In this document: in pieces, positions 39,663 to 50,600 of the stretch
Layout: every line of letters starts with the position of its first letter
Position numbering within the stretch: the stretch's first letter is position 1
Assembly: GCA_002118135.1 (NCBI GenBank)
Contig: BDIU01000140.1
Location: forward strand, 62,001-126,000
Direction of reading: 5' to 3'
Length of the DNA: 64,000 nt
Source: Trebouxia sp. TZW2008
Lineage: Eukaryota > Chlorophyta > Trebouxiophyceae > Trebouxiales > Trebouxiaceae
Position numbers and translations under genes: made by a program
The notes under the pieces: generated by a model
What the model was told of the DNA's origin: nothing
The model's database searches: none
Seen by the model: only the letters and a program-made list of their open reading frames with translations

Positions 39663-40550
39663 CATGCCGTGCTGTCTTCTCCTGCGTATTGCACTTGTCA
39701 TTTGTGCACCTGAGCAAATAGTGTGCCTGTGTTGACTTGACTGCAAGCAGTCAGGAGCAAAGACTGCACCATGCCAGAGATGACGCTATCTTCTTGAAAT
39801 GCCACGGAGTCTCACAGCAGGAGAGACTTTCAAGCATTGACATGCAAGTCAGTTGTTCTATTGCTGAGTCTTGTCCTCTAGCCTGTTTGTGTGCCACACT
39901 CAGCTGCATGCACTTTGCAAGGCCCTGCCCCAGCTGTGTTCCACCAACTTCTATTGGGTTGCTGTTGTGAGGAACATCGTCCACATGATGCAACATGCTT
40001 TGCGCAGTAGGCTTGCCCATGCTGGCATGACATCGCCGTTTGATACATTGCTGATCCATCTACATCAAACTTTGCTGATGACCTTACCCTTCAGCATGTA
40101 ATGCACCACACCAAACTAGACAAAATTGCTAATCTAAACAACGGCACCGGAAGCGCAATCAAATTCGCCAAACTGTGGCTTATTTGGGCTTTAACCGACA
40201 CGCCAGGGCCAGAATTTACAATTTGATTTTACTTGGTTGTATAGTAATCTGAATATCGACCGGAATCGACACTTCAGGGTGTACTTACGCGATTGAATTG
40301 TTAGGGCGCGATTGCACGGTACAATTCTTGTACTGGGCTCAGGAACCGGTGTGTTGGTTCATCTAGAGTGAAGTGATCTATTTGGCAATGACGTCTGGAT
40401 GAAGATACATTCATTACAAGGCCAGAAAATGGTCATGACAACTGCGTTCTGCTAGACGTTTCAGGCCACTTTGCATTCATTGATTGCAAGGACACACAAT
40501 AGCTCATGCTCACGGGGTTCAACGTCCATTCCAATCAAGGAAAATGCGTC
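39663..40550. other. Convergent 3' region, SOD / Rubisco accumulation factor, no gene seen
   Basis: 888 bases between facing stops. Small open frames lack features. A minus-strand TGTAA at 40418-40414 may end the RAF1 transcript. Confidence 0.5.
40414..40418 (-). terminator. Candidate poly(A) signal TGTAA, RAF1
   Basis: TGTAA on the minus strand about 135 bases past the RAF1 stop. Confidence 0.35.
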
Positions 40551-43546
40551 TCAAGGGTAGTAAGTCTCGCCAATTTCTGCCCTGGAGGGTCTGCTACAGA
40601 AAAGCACACGTGCAATGGCGGCTCCTTGACTTTCTATTTCAGAGCCACTCTTGAGGCTGAGAGCATTACCCTCAGCGACAACGTAGTACTCAGACTCGGA
40701 CACTTCTGGAATTACCCTGTCCAGCAATAATAAGCCTGGCCCTTGTAGCTGCTTCTTATCCTCTTTAGCCTGCATCCACATCAAGTTGCATTGACAGTTT
40801 GAAGCGTACCAATGCAAGCTCATGCAGACTTGCCCTGAAAGAGAGTTGACAGCATGCTATGCGTGACTCTGAGAGGGCTAAGTCAAATCAACCTCAGCAC
40901 TCAACATGCACAGATGGTGGGCATCTATGCAGACCAAATCAGTGACCTCAAAACAAAAAAAATGTTCTGAGGCTCAACACTCAGCCTCTGTGCATGTCCT
41001 AAAGCTAAGCATGCGCAGAGACTGAGCATCTATGCACAACCCTGCTGCAAGCACAGCTGCTGCACAGTGAGGCAGCCTTCACAGCAAGCAGAACACACCT
41101 GGGCTTGTTTAAGAAGTATCTCAACCTTGCTGCAGTCATCAATGACAAGCGCAACGGGCTCTGCAGCCAGCATGACAGCACTCCAAGGCGGCATCACCAC
41201 CCATTGTTGCTCTGTTTTGGGCTTGATGAAGCTGAACGGAGGCTGCCGCTGCACCAAAGGTGCCTGCTGGACGTCAGCTGCTGATGCAGATGCCCAGCTG
41301 CCTGCTACTGCAACTGCCCTGAAGCTCATCTCCTCATGGGTCAGTCGCATGACGGCCAGCTGGGCGGGGTCTGGCGCGGCTGCTGAAGGGGCAGCCTGTT
41401 CCTCAATCAGCGTTCTCTGCAAACGGCAGAAATGCAGGGGATGAGTCCAGGCTTGCTTGTATGCAGCTGTGCTGATGGTTTTTGTACAGTGAAACAGGAC
41501 ACTTTGACTAAACTCTGGGTTGCTCTACAGAAATGTTTGAGTGCTCCACAGGGGGCTGCTGATCTGCCAGTCTAAGTTGGACTCCATGACGTTTGGTGCA
41601 AGCGCGCCTCACTTTGCATATGATGGCTGGCAAAGCCCTGAGAAGCAGCCAAACAAATCTGCATGCACCTGGCTGGAGATGCCTGCGCGTGCATATGCAG
41701 GCCTCAATTGTGCAGTGATACATTCCTTGTGAATATACGACACAAGTGTGAGCGAGAATATAGAATGTCACAGGGAATCATTGCAGCATTCTGGGCAGCA
41801 TGCATTACACCAAGCCATCAAACTGCCACAAGTGTCACATCGACTGACACATCTTTATGTGTCAGTCGATGCCAGAACTTGCAGCATAACGCAGCTCAGA
41901 ACAAGGTGCAATTTTGTACCAGTGTGGCTCTGGCACGCTCTGTCTCAGCAACTGCCAAACCCTTCTCAACACATTCTTGAACTTCAGCCTTCCGGCGGGT
42001 CTCTCCAGCCTGCGTGTGTAGCAACTGTCAACTGTCTGGAAGGATGTCTCCCCAGCCCATGGGCAGTCTCTGAGATTGCTTTTTGTGCATTATCAGCACC
42101 ACCCTTCCCAAAAAATGGACAGAAAGTTGCAGCCCAGTGTTCAAATTGGTTGGTTCAGTCATTGATAGCTTCCAATGCGAGCAATCATGCATGCCAATAT
42201 AGCAGCCAGCTCTGCATGCATGCATGCATGTGCAAAAGGTGCAGATTCAGCAACATGCACACCGCTGGTGCCAAAAGGCGCTCCCACTTAAGCATTGAAT
42301 CTACAGGGACTGACAGCAACAAGCAGCATTACAGTACAGATGCACTGCAAATGCTATGTGATGCCATGTCACTCATTCAAAGCATGCTAGGCAGGCTTGG
42401 CAGGCTCAGCTAGGTATGTAGTGGAGCAATCAACCGTGCCATGTGATATTGCAGACACAGCGGAAGCCTACATCGCGGTAATACTTGAAAGCCAATGCAT
42501 CTGCTGGAGTGTAAGCAAAGCCTTCTGCCACGCCATTGCGTCGCTCATGCTCCTTGAATGCTTTAATCACCATCTCTGAATCCTGCAAGACATTTTGAAA
42601 CAATTTGAATCATGTGAATCATGCTAATGTGTCATAGACATGATGCAATCTGACGCTTCAACAAAGCTTTGCATTGAAACAATGTGGGACAGGCAATCTG
42701 CTGCCTGCCAGCCTCTGACAAAGCACAATGTGTTGCTGAAGTCATCTGAACAGGAACTAGCGATCAGGTAGATTGACTGCAGAGCTCACAGCCAAGCACC
42801 TTTGTGTTCAGGTCATGATCTGCAATGTATTCTGCAACTGGGCCTCTAGCGCTGACGGCTAGCAGCCGCATGGGGTACAGCTTGTACTCGCTGTCCTCAG
42901 GATCAAAATAATGCAGCTTCTCTTGTGGGAAATTAGATGACTGCTGTAGGGACTCATAGACTTGTCCAGCAATTGTCCAAATGCTCTGCAGGGCTCTCTC
43001 CAAGCCTGTTTCTGATTCAATTGCCAGCCAGTCGAAACCAGCGCGCTGAAGCATTGGAAGCGCCTTTGCAAGCTCATGCCAGTGGCCTGCGCCTGTTTTC
43101 AATTTTGCCAGAAGCTTCTGGGGATCATCACTTCTATGCTGCTTGGCTTGTTCAGGACTGTCCATGAATCCGGGAGGCGGTCTGAAGTTGTTGACAGGCT
43201 TCGTGCCGAGCTCCTTCTGTCCTAGGGAACCCCCAAACTGACCATTTTCCTTGCCAGGGAGGATTAGCCCACTGTTTGACCCTGGCCTGTTTGGTGTCTG
43301 CTGCCTGGGGCCGTTGCCTTGTGAGCCAGGCATGATCAAGCGAGACGAGCCACTGTCCTGCGTGCCTTGTGAGTACGAGCTGCTGACAACACGCGCTTTG
43401 TTGCGTCTACAGCTCGTGTTGCAGTGCTTGTGACGGAGTAGTGAGGTGAAAGCACGAACATTTGAGAGAGGTGTCCGTGTATGCAAGCATGCCAGTCTGT
43501 GTCCCGGGCAAGACATTGTGTTTGACATGCTTGAGACGATAGACAT
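40551..43546 (-). CDS. RAF1: Rubisco accumulation factor 1, plastidic (494 aa)
   Basis: A chaperone that binds Rubisco large-subunit dimers and drives L8 core assembly in the chloroplast stroma and in cyanobacteria. Exons: 43546-42800, 42582-42472, 42009-41920, 41416-41099, 40769-40551 (1485 nt, all junctions phase 0). The first 140 or so residues are a Ser/Gly/Pro-rich region, presumably transit peptide plus linker, ending in FRPPPGFM. The alpha-helical domain follows: ALPMLQRAGFDWLAIESETGLERALQSIWTIAGQVYESL, EYKLYPMRLLAVSARGPVAEYIADHDL, AFKEHERRNGVAEGFAYTPADALAFKYYRD and EKGLAVAETERARATL. The C-terminal beta domain (exons 4-5) includes MRLTHEEMSFRAVAVAG and LLLLDRVIPEVSESEYYVVAEG. Homologues run about 430-450 aa. 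The assignment rests on recalled domain patterns, not an alignment. The N-terminus is the least certain part. Confidence 0.85.
42370..42440 (+). repeat. Dispersed repeat family B, single-ended copy
   Basis: GGCAGGCTCAGCTAGGTATG plus TGGAGCAATCAACCGT, matching the element ends at 23755. It lies in RAF1 intron 2. Confidence 0.65.
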
Positions 43547-44416
43547 GCTTGCGAACTGAGCGTTCTATTGACGTCTGTCGATAGCAGCACTTAAGATGAG
43601 CGAGGAAGAAGATGAACAGGAACTCGCTGCTCCCAAGTTGATTTCTGGGCAAGAATTGGCAGATCAGCAGCCAGTTGCAACACAGTGAGGTTTGAGAATT
43701 GAAGGTCGCTTGCGCACGAGAAATCACAACGATGTTCCGTGATAGCCCATACGCTTGGTTGTGCGTCAAGTTGGATGCCCATGCTGAACTGCAGTACGAA
43801 TACTTGCGCTTCTGAAAATCTCAATATAATCATTTAGGGCTCAGGGGTCGCTTGGGCATGAGAGCATGATCACTTGGTAATTATATCAGAAGCATATACA
43901 ATGTTGATGCTGCCAATTCGCCGATTTGCAAAAGGAGTATGGGCCAGGTCAAATCGCAAAATAACATGTCCCTCGAGCACAACAGACCATCAGGGCTGCA
44001 CACTCAAGCTCGCTTATATGCTTTCATGCTGTGCAGTATCACAAGCTCATTGACATGTAACATAAGCTTGCCTACATGCTTACATGCTGCAAAGTAACAC
44101 ACAACATGTAAATGGCACAGTCTGTGTGCAGCGTCAAGGGAAAAGTCTAGCACAAGCAATGGTCGACCATGGCGTCAGACCCCAACAGGGAATGCACTTG
44201 GCTTAGCACACCAATCTGGATGCCGCACTGCATGACAGCATGATGTTACAGTCACAGCTCAGCTCAAGAGGTGGCAGTCATCTGCGCAAGGAACAGTACT
44301 GGAGACGAGGCCAGGTCATATTGTGTTCCTGGGCTGCTCCTATAGACAGAGGCTGCCATTATGACGCCGGATGGCGTACATTTTACTTTCAAGGTCTTTC
44401 CTAATGTGTAGTGAGG
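43547..44416. other. RAF1 upstream region, no gene seen
   Basis: 870 bases between the RAF1 start and the DUF4336 stop, both genes on the minus strand. It should hold the RAF1 promoter. A short duplication around 44010-44105 (CTTACATGCTG-type units) is the only structure noted. Confidence 0.5.
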
Positions 44417-47366
44417 TCATTTTAAGCCCAGATGCTGCTTCAAAATCTGCTTGCCTCCTGACGGTATGTAGTTGCCATGACAGGGCAAGATAGCATCCCA
44501 TTGTAACTCATTCACCAAGCGATTTGTAGCTCCTTTGTATTTGCCTGCACCATAAACATAATAATGAATGGTGACACGTTCCAGCACATGTGCTAGGTAT
44601 GTTGTGCGTAGCCCAAATCCTATCCCGTCAGGCCGGCTTGTTTTAGGCGTCACGATAAGGACGGTTGATGTTCAGCATGTGAAAGTCAGACAAAACAATG
44701 TCGTTCCATATCTTCCTGACCCCATGGGTTTGGCCCTGACCTGGCCTGCACCATGCACACATACCATGGATCACATCACCTCCTGCTCACAATGCCTGAA
44801 ACAACATCTGTTTCACATTGCAGGGGCTGCATGCTCTTGGACAAAAGCATGTAGGTTTCAATTCTACCGCAAAACAATGTGTAGACGCTGAAAACTTGCA
44901 GTCAATGTTTGGTGCACACCTTTGTCTTTGATCATGAACCTTTTGTAGAAGGGCAAGTAGATCCGGTCCATGCCAAACTTCCACGCCTTCGTGCCCTTGG
45001 GTACGCCAGAGCCAGGATAGTTCCAGATCAGGTCAGTGGCTATCAATGTGCCACTAGGCTTGTGTACAAACACCACCTGCAGGTCATAATTTCCCCCAAA
45101 CAGTTTCCTTCACAATTTATTTCAGGATAATCCCAGATCGGGTCAGTGGCTATCAATGTGCCACCAGGTTTGTGTACAAACACCACCTGCAGGTCAGAAT
45201 TCCTCTCAAAAGTTCCATTCACAGTTTCTTTGGTGGACAGTGCGCAGGTACAGTGTGCAAGTCACAACGGGCTTTACATTTTGCTGCACAACTTGTCTCT
45301 TGTGCACTGCATAGACAGCAGTCTTGGGCTGCTTTTGGAAACAGAGGCTTCCGATATGACACCCAATAGCACAGCCTTTGCTGTTCTTGTCTACACTGTG
45401 CTAGGAGTCAGCTTCTTGGTGGCCAGTCTCCTTACAATAAAACAACTGGACAGAACCCCGGAATGCCAATGCTGACCTGTTGCATGCTGCATCAAGCAGT
45501 CTGTGACTGCCCAAGCACTGACTTGGACTTGTTGCACTGTGCAGCGCTGGCTGCTGTGCATGCTGCCTGTCTTGTACCATCACATAACGAGTGCATGATG
45601 TTTGATGCACCCTGTGTTTGTACACGAACAGTGCATGTTTGGTATGCACCCTCTGCACAAAATGTGGCTGTGATGCTCACTTCATTGAAGAAGGGGAAGT
45701 TGAGGAGAGGGACAGTTTCATAGCTCAAGAAGGTGGGCTCAATCTCACCCAACCACTCAGGTGGCTGCTGGTTGTCTTCTGCAAACTCCTGCATGGAAGA
45801 AAGTGACTGCTGACTTTGAGTCAAAGACATGTAGAAATCCTGCTGAGCATCATGCCGTGAGCATGCACGCTGTCATTTGCAGCACACAAGATGAGCAAAT
45901 CCGCATGCACTGTGTCATGGGCTATGCAAAGTCGATCTTGTTCTATGCTGCATGAATCCTGCTGTGGTGTCAGCGCGCAACAACAAGTACTGCAACTCTA
46001 CATTGCTGATGCTCTGTCCCTGATGTTGCAGTCTGAGGCAATCAGGTTTGTCCGTCCAGAATGCAAGAAAACATGTGGTACCCATGCAGGGAAAGTCATT
46101 GCGCATGAATGCTGACCTGTGTGTACTGAATCTCTGGGTGCTTCTTCTTGCCGCCCGGGCATACATATGACTTGGCATCTGGGTAGGCCTCAATCCACTA
46201 AACAGCAAAGCAGCCTGTCTACACATGGAAGCTGCAATGGAATGCAGCGCGACTGAGTTTATGCTTGTGCTGCATGAACTGGAGCGCATGCATGCAGTTG
46301 CTGCTTCTTGCCGCGAGGGCGTACATATGACTTCGCACCTGGGTAGGCGTCATCCCACTAAACAGCAAAGCAGCCTGTCTACATGAGGAAGCTGCAATGT
46401 AATGCAGTGTGACTGAGTTTGTGCTTGTGCTGCATGAACTGGAGCGCATGCATGCAGTTGCTGCATCTGAGAATGCCCTGATGGAATGAGTAATACTTCA
46501 GGCATGCTTGTGCTGCATGGAATGGAGCGCATGCGTGCAGTTGCTGCACTTGACAATGCCTTGGCAGATTAAGTGACAAGAACCTGCTACAGCTGGTTGT
46601 GCCTATGGTTGGGAGTCTGCAGCAGTATCTGGTGCAAGTGTACCTGCTGAGCAAACTTGTTGTGCTCAAAGTTGGGAGTGACGATGTGTTTGACTGTGCC
46701 AAGTGCATCCATGGCTGCTTTTAGCTCTGGATCCAGTTTGACAGGGCTGTGTACCCACAGACTGCCATCAGACAATTTGACTACAGCACCTCTGCCATTT
46801 ACATCAATACCAAGCCAAGCAAAAGGTCTTTCTGCACCCCAGACGTTTTCAGAGTGCTGCGTCATAACTCGGCCTGCATCAGCAAGTGACAAGTCAGCTG
46901 ATTCTTTGTGTGCTGAAGGATGTCGAACACGAATAGACTATCTCAGACACTGTGTTATGCTTTGGTATAGCACACTGATGACTGGTAGAAACACCTTCTT
47001 TATTTGTGAAGGTGCTGAACTTTTCCTTTTTCACGAGAGCTTCGCTGAAAGCCCCAGCCATGGCTACCTACGTTGTCCAAATTTGCTTCTCTTCAGTCAC
47101 GACGGTGTCGGTCAAGTACGTACACACCTCGGGTGATCAGTAGTGCATGCACGAACCTGAAGTCCCTTGCGTGAAGCTCTGCCACGGCGGGAAGCTCCGT
47201 GCTGCTGACAAGACCTAGAAACGGAAGTGTGAAAAGCTCTGTGACGAAGCCTGTGCGCAGACCCAACAAAGCCAGTGGGTGCTGTCAGCCCGGATGCTGA
47301 CATCCCAGCCCAAAGCAGACAATGGAGGAGAACAGCAGCAAAGCGCACACAATAACGCAACGCCAA
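44417..47366 (-). CDS. DUF4336 domain protein, probably plastid-targeted
   Basis: Exons read with confidence: 46873-46644, 46197-46117, 45788-45681, 45076-44920, 44544-44417. They encode NVWGAERPFAWLGIDVNGRGAVVKLSDGSLWVHSPVKL, LGTVKHIVTPNFEHNKF, WIEAYPDAKSYVCPGG, LNFPFFNEVVFVHKPSGTLIATDLIWNYP and a C-terminus with ILPCHGNYIPSGG. These segments form the DUF4336 domain. The architecture resembles metallo-beta-lactamase-like folds (HxxxN and HG motifs), but the catalytic set is not obvious. The likely first exon is 47366-47157, an Arg/Ser-rich leader starting MALRYCVRFAAVLLHC. Its phase-0 donor does not match the phase-1 start of the next exon (46873, or 46897 with an alternative acceptor). A small exon may therefore be missing or the start may differ. 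Function unknown. Confidence 0.8.
44575..44706 (+). repeat. Dispersed repeat family A, copy 2 (DUF4336 intron)
   Basis: TTCCAGCACATGTGCTAGG followed by the shared CCAAATCCTATCCCGTCAGG block and the AAAGTCAGACAAAACAATGT tail also found at 61403. Confidence 0.75.
45127..45195 (-). repeat. Upstream relic of DUF4336 exon 5
   Basis: A near-identical copy of the acceptor and first 50 bases (GTGGTGTTTGTACACAAACC... TAGCCACTGACC) lies about 105 bp upstream of the working exon. Confidence 0.88.
46290..46385 (-). repeat. Upstream relic of DUF4336 exon 3
   Basis: A copy of the acceptor block (GCTTTGCTGTTTAGTGG) and exon start. The working exon encodes WIEAYPDAKSYVCPGGKKK. The copy is mutated at the GATTGAGG site to GGATGACG and at CCCGGGC to CCTCGC. 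Weaker CATGCAGTTGCTGC echoes continue to about 46560. Confidence 0.85.
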
Positions 47367-47649
47367 GTTCGCACGAGTTGTGCCTGTCGAATGTCTTTTG
47401 AGACTGCAGCGCTAGCTGACATGAGCGCTTCTCGACCAAAAGGTTTCCCTGCACGTGAAGCCACATGGATTGAGTCACGTCGCGCGTTTACATGGTATGC
47501 CTTCGGTTTTCACCGCGACCGCATCTGAATACGGTATTGCCTCGAGCGGACATGATTAGTTCTGTTTGACACCCTCACACTCGAGTCGTACTTCACAACG
47601 TTGTCTTTAGATCGGACGCCTTCTGGTGTCATCGAGCTGACACTGCAAC
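47367..47649. promoter_or_regulatory. Divergent promoter region, DUF4336 gene / PGM3
   Basis: 283 bases between outward-facing start codons, if the tentative DUF4336 first exon is right. Confidence 0.45.
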
Positions 47650-50600
47650 ATGGCGCACACACTTCAGCACGCTCAGCTCCTCAAGCTCGTGGTCGGCGAT
47701 CGAAATTACCCCAAACCTGTAGAGTTCACACCTTCGTATGGCACCGCTGGTTTCAGATCGCTGGCCGAGCAATTGCCTTCCACAGTATACAGGTGAGCCC
47801 AGTTTCCTGCCGCACATACCTTGCGCATCCGCCTCGCTTATTGAAGAAACTGCTGGGATCCACGGACAGCCACGCACTGTTGCGACTGTTGGCTTGCGGT
47901 TGAGCCTACCACACTCCACCTACGTCTGCATCAAACTGTCTTGATCTAGGTGTGGCTTGCTGATGGCAGCAAGATCGATGGCGGTGGGGGCTGCGACCGG
48001 ATTGGTGGTCACTGCCTCACACAACCCAGCTCAAGATAACGGAGTCAAACTCGTCGAGCCTACTGGCTATATGTTGCAGCAAAACTGGGAGGTATGCCGC
48101 TGGCAAGACACAGACTGCACATACCACCTTTGCTATCACCATCACTGCTGCAAGCTTTCACTGGCTTATACAGGTACATGCAAACAAACTGGCTCGTTGT
48201 GCTGATGGCACAAGTTTGCAAGCATGTCTTCAGGAGCTCTTCAAAAACAAAGAGATAAGTGCAGGTCAGCTACAGTGACTTCTCTTTCTAACGACTGCTT
48301 TGGTTCCCCAAAGAATTGACCATATATCAGGTTGTGCTTACTCAGAACTCCCGCTGCAGTCAGAGTGCAGTCAATGGCAACCAATTGCAGCTTTGTTACA
48401 TTGAGAGTGTGCTTATATTGAGTGGCCTCATGAAGAGAAGTTGGTGTACACCAAAGTGCCAGAGTCATGTCCTGGCGTGCTGCATGCCAGCTGCATCACA
48501 GGACTCAGAGTCATCTGCTTGCTGTTTGCATCTTCAGGGACCGCATCCTGCTTTGAATCAGCTGTACAAACATGCACATGCTGCAGTTGGTAAGTGATCA
48601 AGCACTGCAATGCATATCCTGAACTTGACCAGCTATACAAATATTGATCAACAGCATGCAGCAGCTGGCAAGTGAGCAAGCGCTAGGACCTACCCCACTT
48701 GTTGCATCCCCGCAGTATGATCTCTCACATGGTTTGCGTGCGCCAGTTCAAGTGAGCTGCAAGGAACTGCAACTGACAAGAATTGGTGCAGGCAAGACAG
48801 ATTGGCTAACTGCAGGTGCATCCGCCAGGGTTTTGCTGGCATGTGACACCAGACCTAGCAGACCATCACTGCTGGCAGCAGCTGCAGCAGGGGTGAAGGC
48901 TTCAGGCAGCACTGCAGTGGTCTGCAGTCAACTGAATACAACACGTGAGCAAGCAGCAAGATGCGCACCCCTGTTGGCTGCCTGCAGGTGCATCTGCCAG
49001 GGTTTTGCTGGCATGTGACACAAGACCTAGCAGCCCTTCACTACTGGCAGCAGCTGCAGCGGGAGTGGAAGCTTTAGGTGGCACTGCAGTTGACTGCGGT
49101 CAGCTGACTACGCCGCAGCTGCATTGGCAGCTGAGAAGGCTAAACCAGGGCCTGCCTTGGGCCCTTAAAGATTACTTCACCACTTTGGCAGGGGCATTTG
49201 AGCAGCTGGTTTTGGGCACTCAGCCGCTAGGGCAAGTCAGTTGTGGCTGTGTCAGAACCTGCATGCATGATCAAATATGTCTACATTGTGTGACTCACTC
49301 TCAGTCTGCTCAGCCCTCAGCTACAACGTATTAGCAGGTCTTGGGCACTAAGCTGTCAGGGCAAGTCAGTTGTGGCTTTCATAAAATGTGCATGCATAAT
49401 TTACCATGTTTGGCTGCTAAGATTCCAGTCATTGCAGTCATGCTGCAATTGCAGCTTTACACACTCAGTCGTTAGGGCAAGTCAGCTGTGGCTGAGTCAT
49501 TTGGGCATGCATGCTTGATCATATCTGCACTGTCTGACTGCTCAACACTCAGCCATTGTAGTCATGCTGAAACTTTACCATTGTAGTCATGCTGCAATTG
49601 CAACAAATGCAGTCATCTCATTCATTGTGACTGTGCACATCCCAGCTAACATAGCCATGCTGCACTTGAACAAAATTGTCTCATGAACAAACACCAGCCA
49701 TGCTAATTTATATAACACGCTGTGTACAGCAGCGCTTGGGCGTAGCTAGATTCTCAAGCCTTCCAAGCAAGCGTACAAGCCAACAGCTACATTGCAAGCC
49801 TCTCTTGGGACTGCTTGCACCCATTCTGTGCTGTTCTTGTACCCCTTCAGTCTGGTCAAAGATGGTCTACTGATTCCTGTTTGTGCCAACAGGAGACGTT
49901 TAGCAAGATGTTTGCACAGAAAGCCTAGTAAATACCTGCTTTGAAGTCAAGAGCATGGGTAAGCTCTGCTACAACGATGATGGACGCTCAATACTCTTCA
50001 AGTTGACTTCATGCTGCCTATGCATAGGCTGTCATAGTGGACTGTGCAAACGGCATTGGAGCCAAGCACCTGCAGACATTGGCTCAGCACTTGCAGCAAT
50101 CAGGCTTGGTGGTTGATGCCAAGTGTATTGGGGCCGGAGGGCTCAATAGCGGTTGTGGAGCAGATTTTATCCAGAAGGAGCGTCAAACGCCCCAGGGCTT
50201 TGTGCAAGTCGCACCCAGCAGTAGGTGTGTTGACGTGCCTTGCTCTCAAATAACAATGCTGCGTATGTGAATTGAGTCATTACTCATATAATTGATGGCA
50301 AAATTGAGGAAATGTTGAGGAGTACGCGTCATCAAATAATGCGCATCATCATTTATGGGTATCATCAAATTTTGGTGTACAGTGTGCAACGCGCTATATG
50401 TCAGCATCAATAGGTCATAGATGCTACCCAAGTATCTGACAGGGGAATTCGCTGAAATGCAGATGAGTACCACAACCAAGTAACCTGCTCTACCTCTCCT
50501 GTTTGTGACCAAAATTTCATGAGTGAAATCAATGTCAACGTCAAATGCTCATGTGACTACAGGTGTGCAAGCTTGGATGGCGATGCTGACCGCCTGGTGT

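Noticed and set aside
47215..47478. 87-codon minus-strand frame upstream of the DUF4336 gene
   Set aside because: It overlaps the more plausible leader exon in another frame and lacks a usable junction to the next exon.
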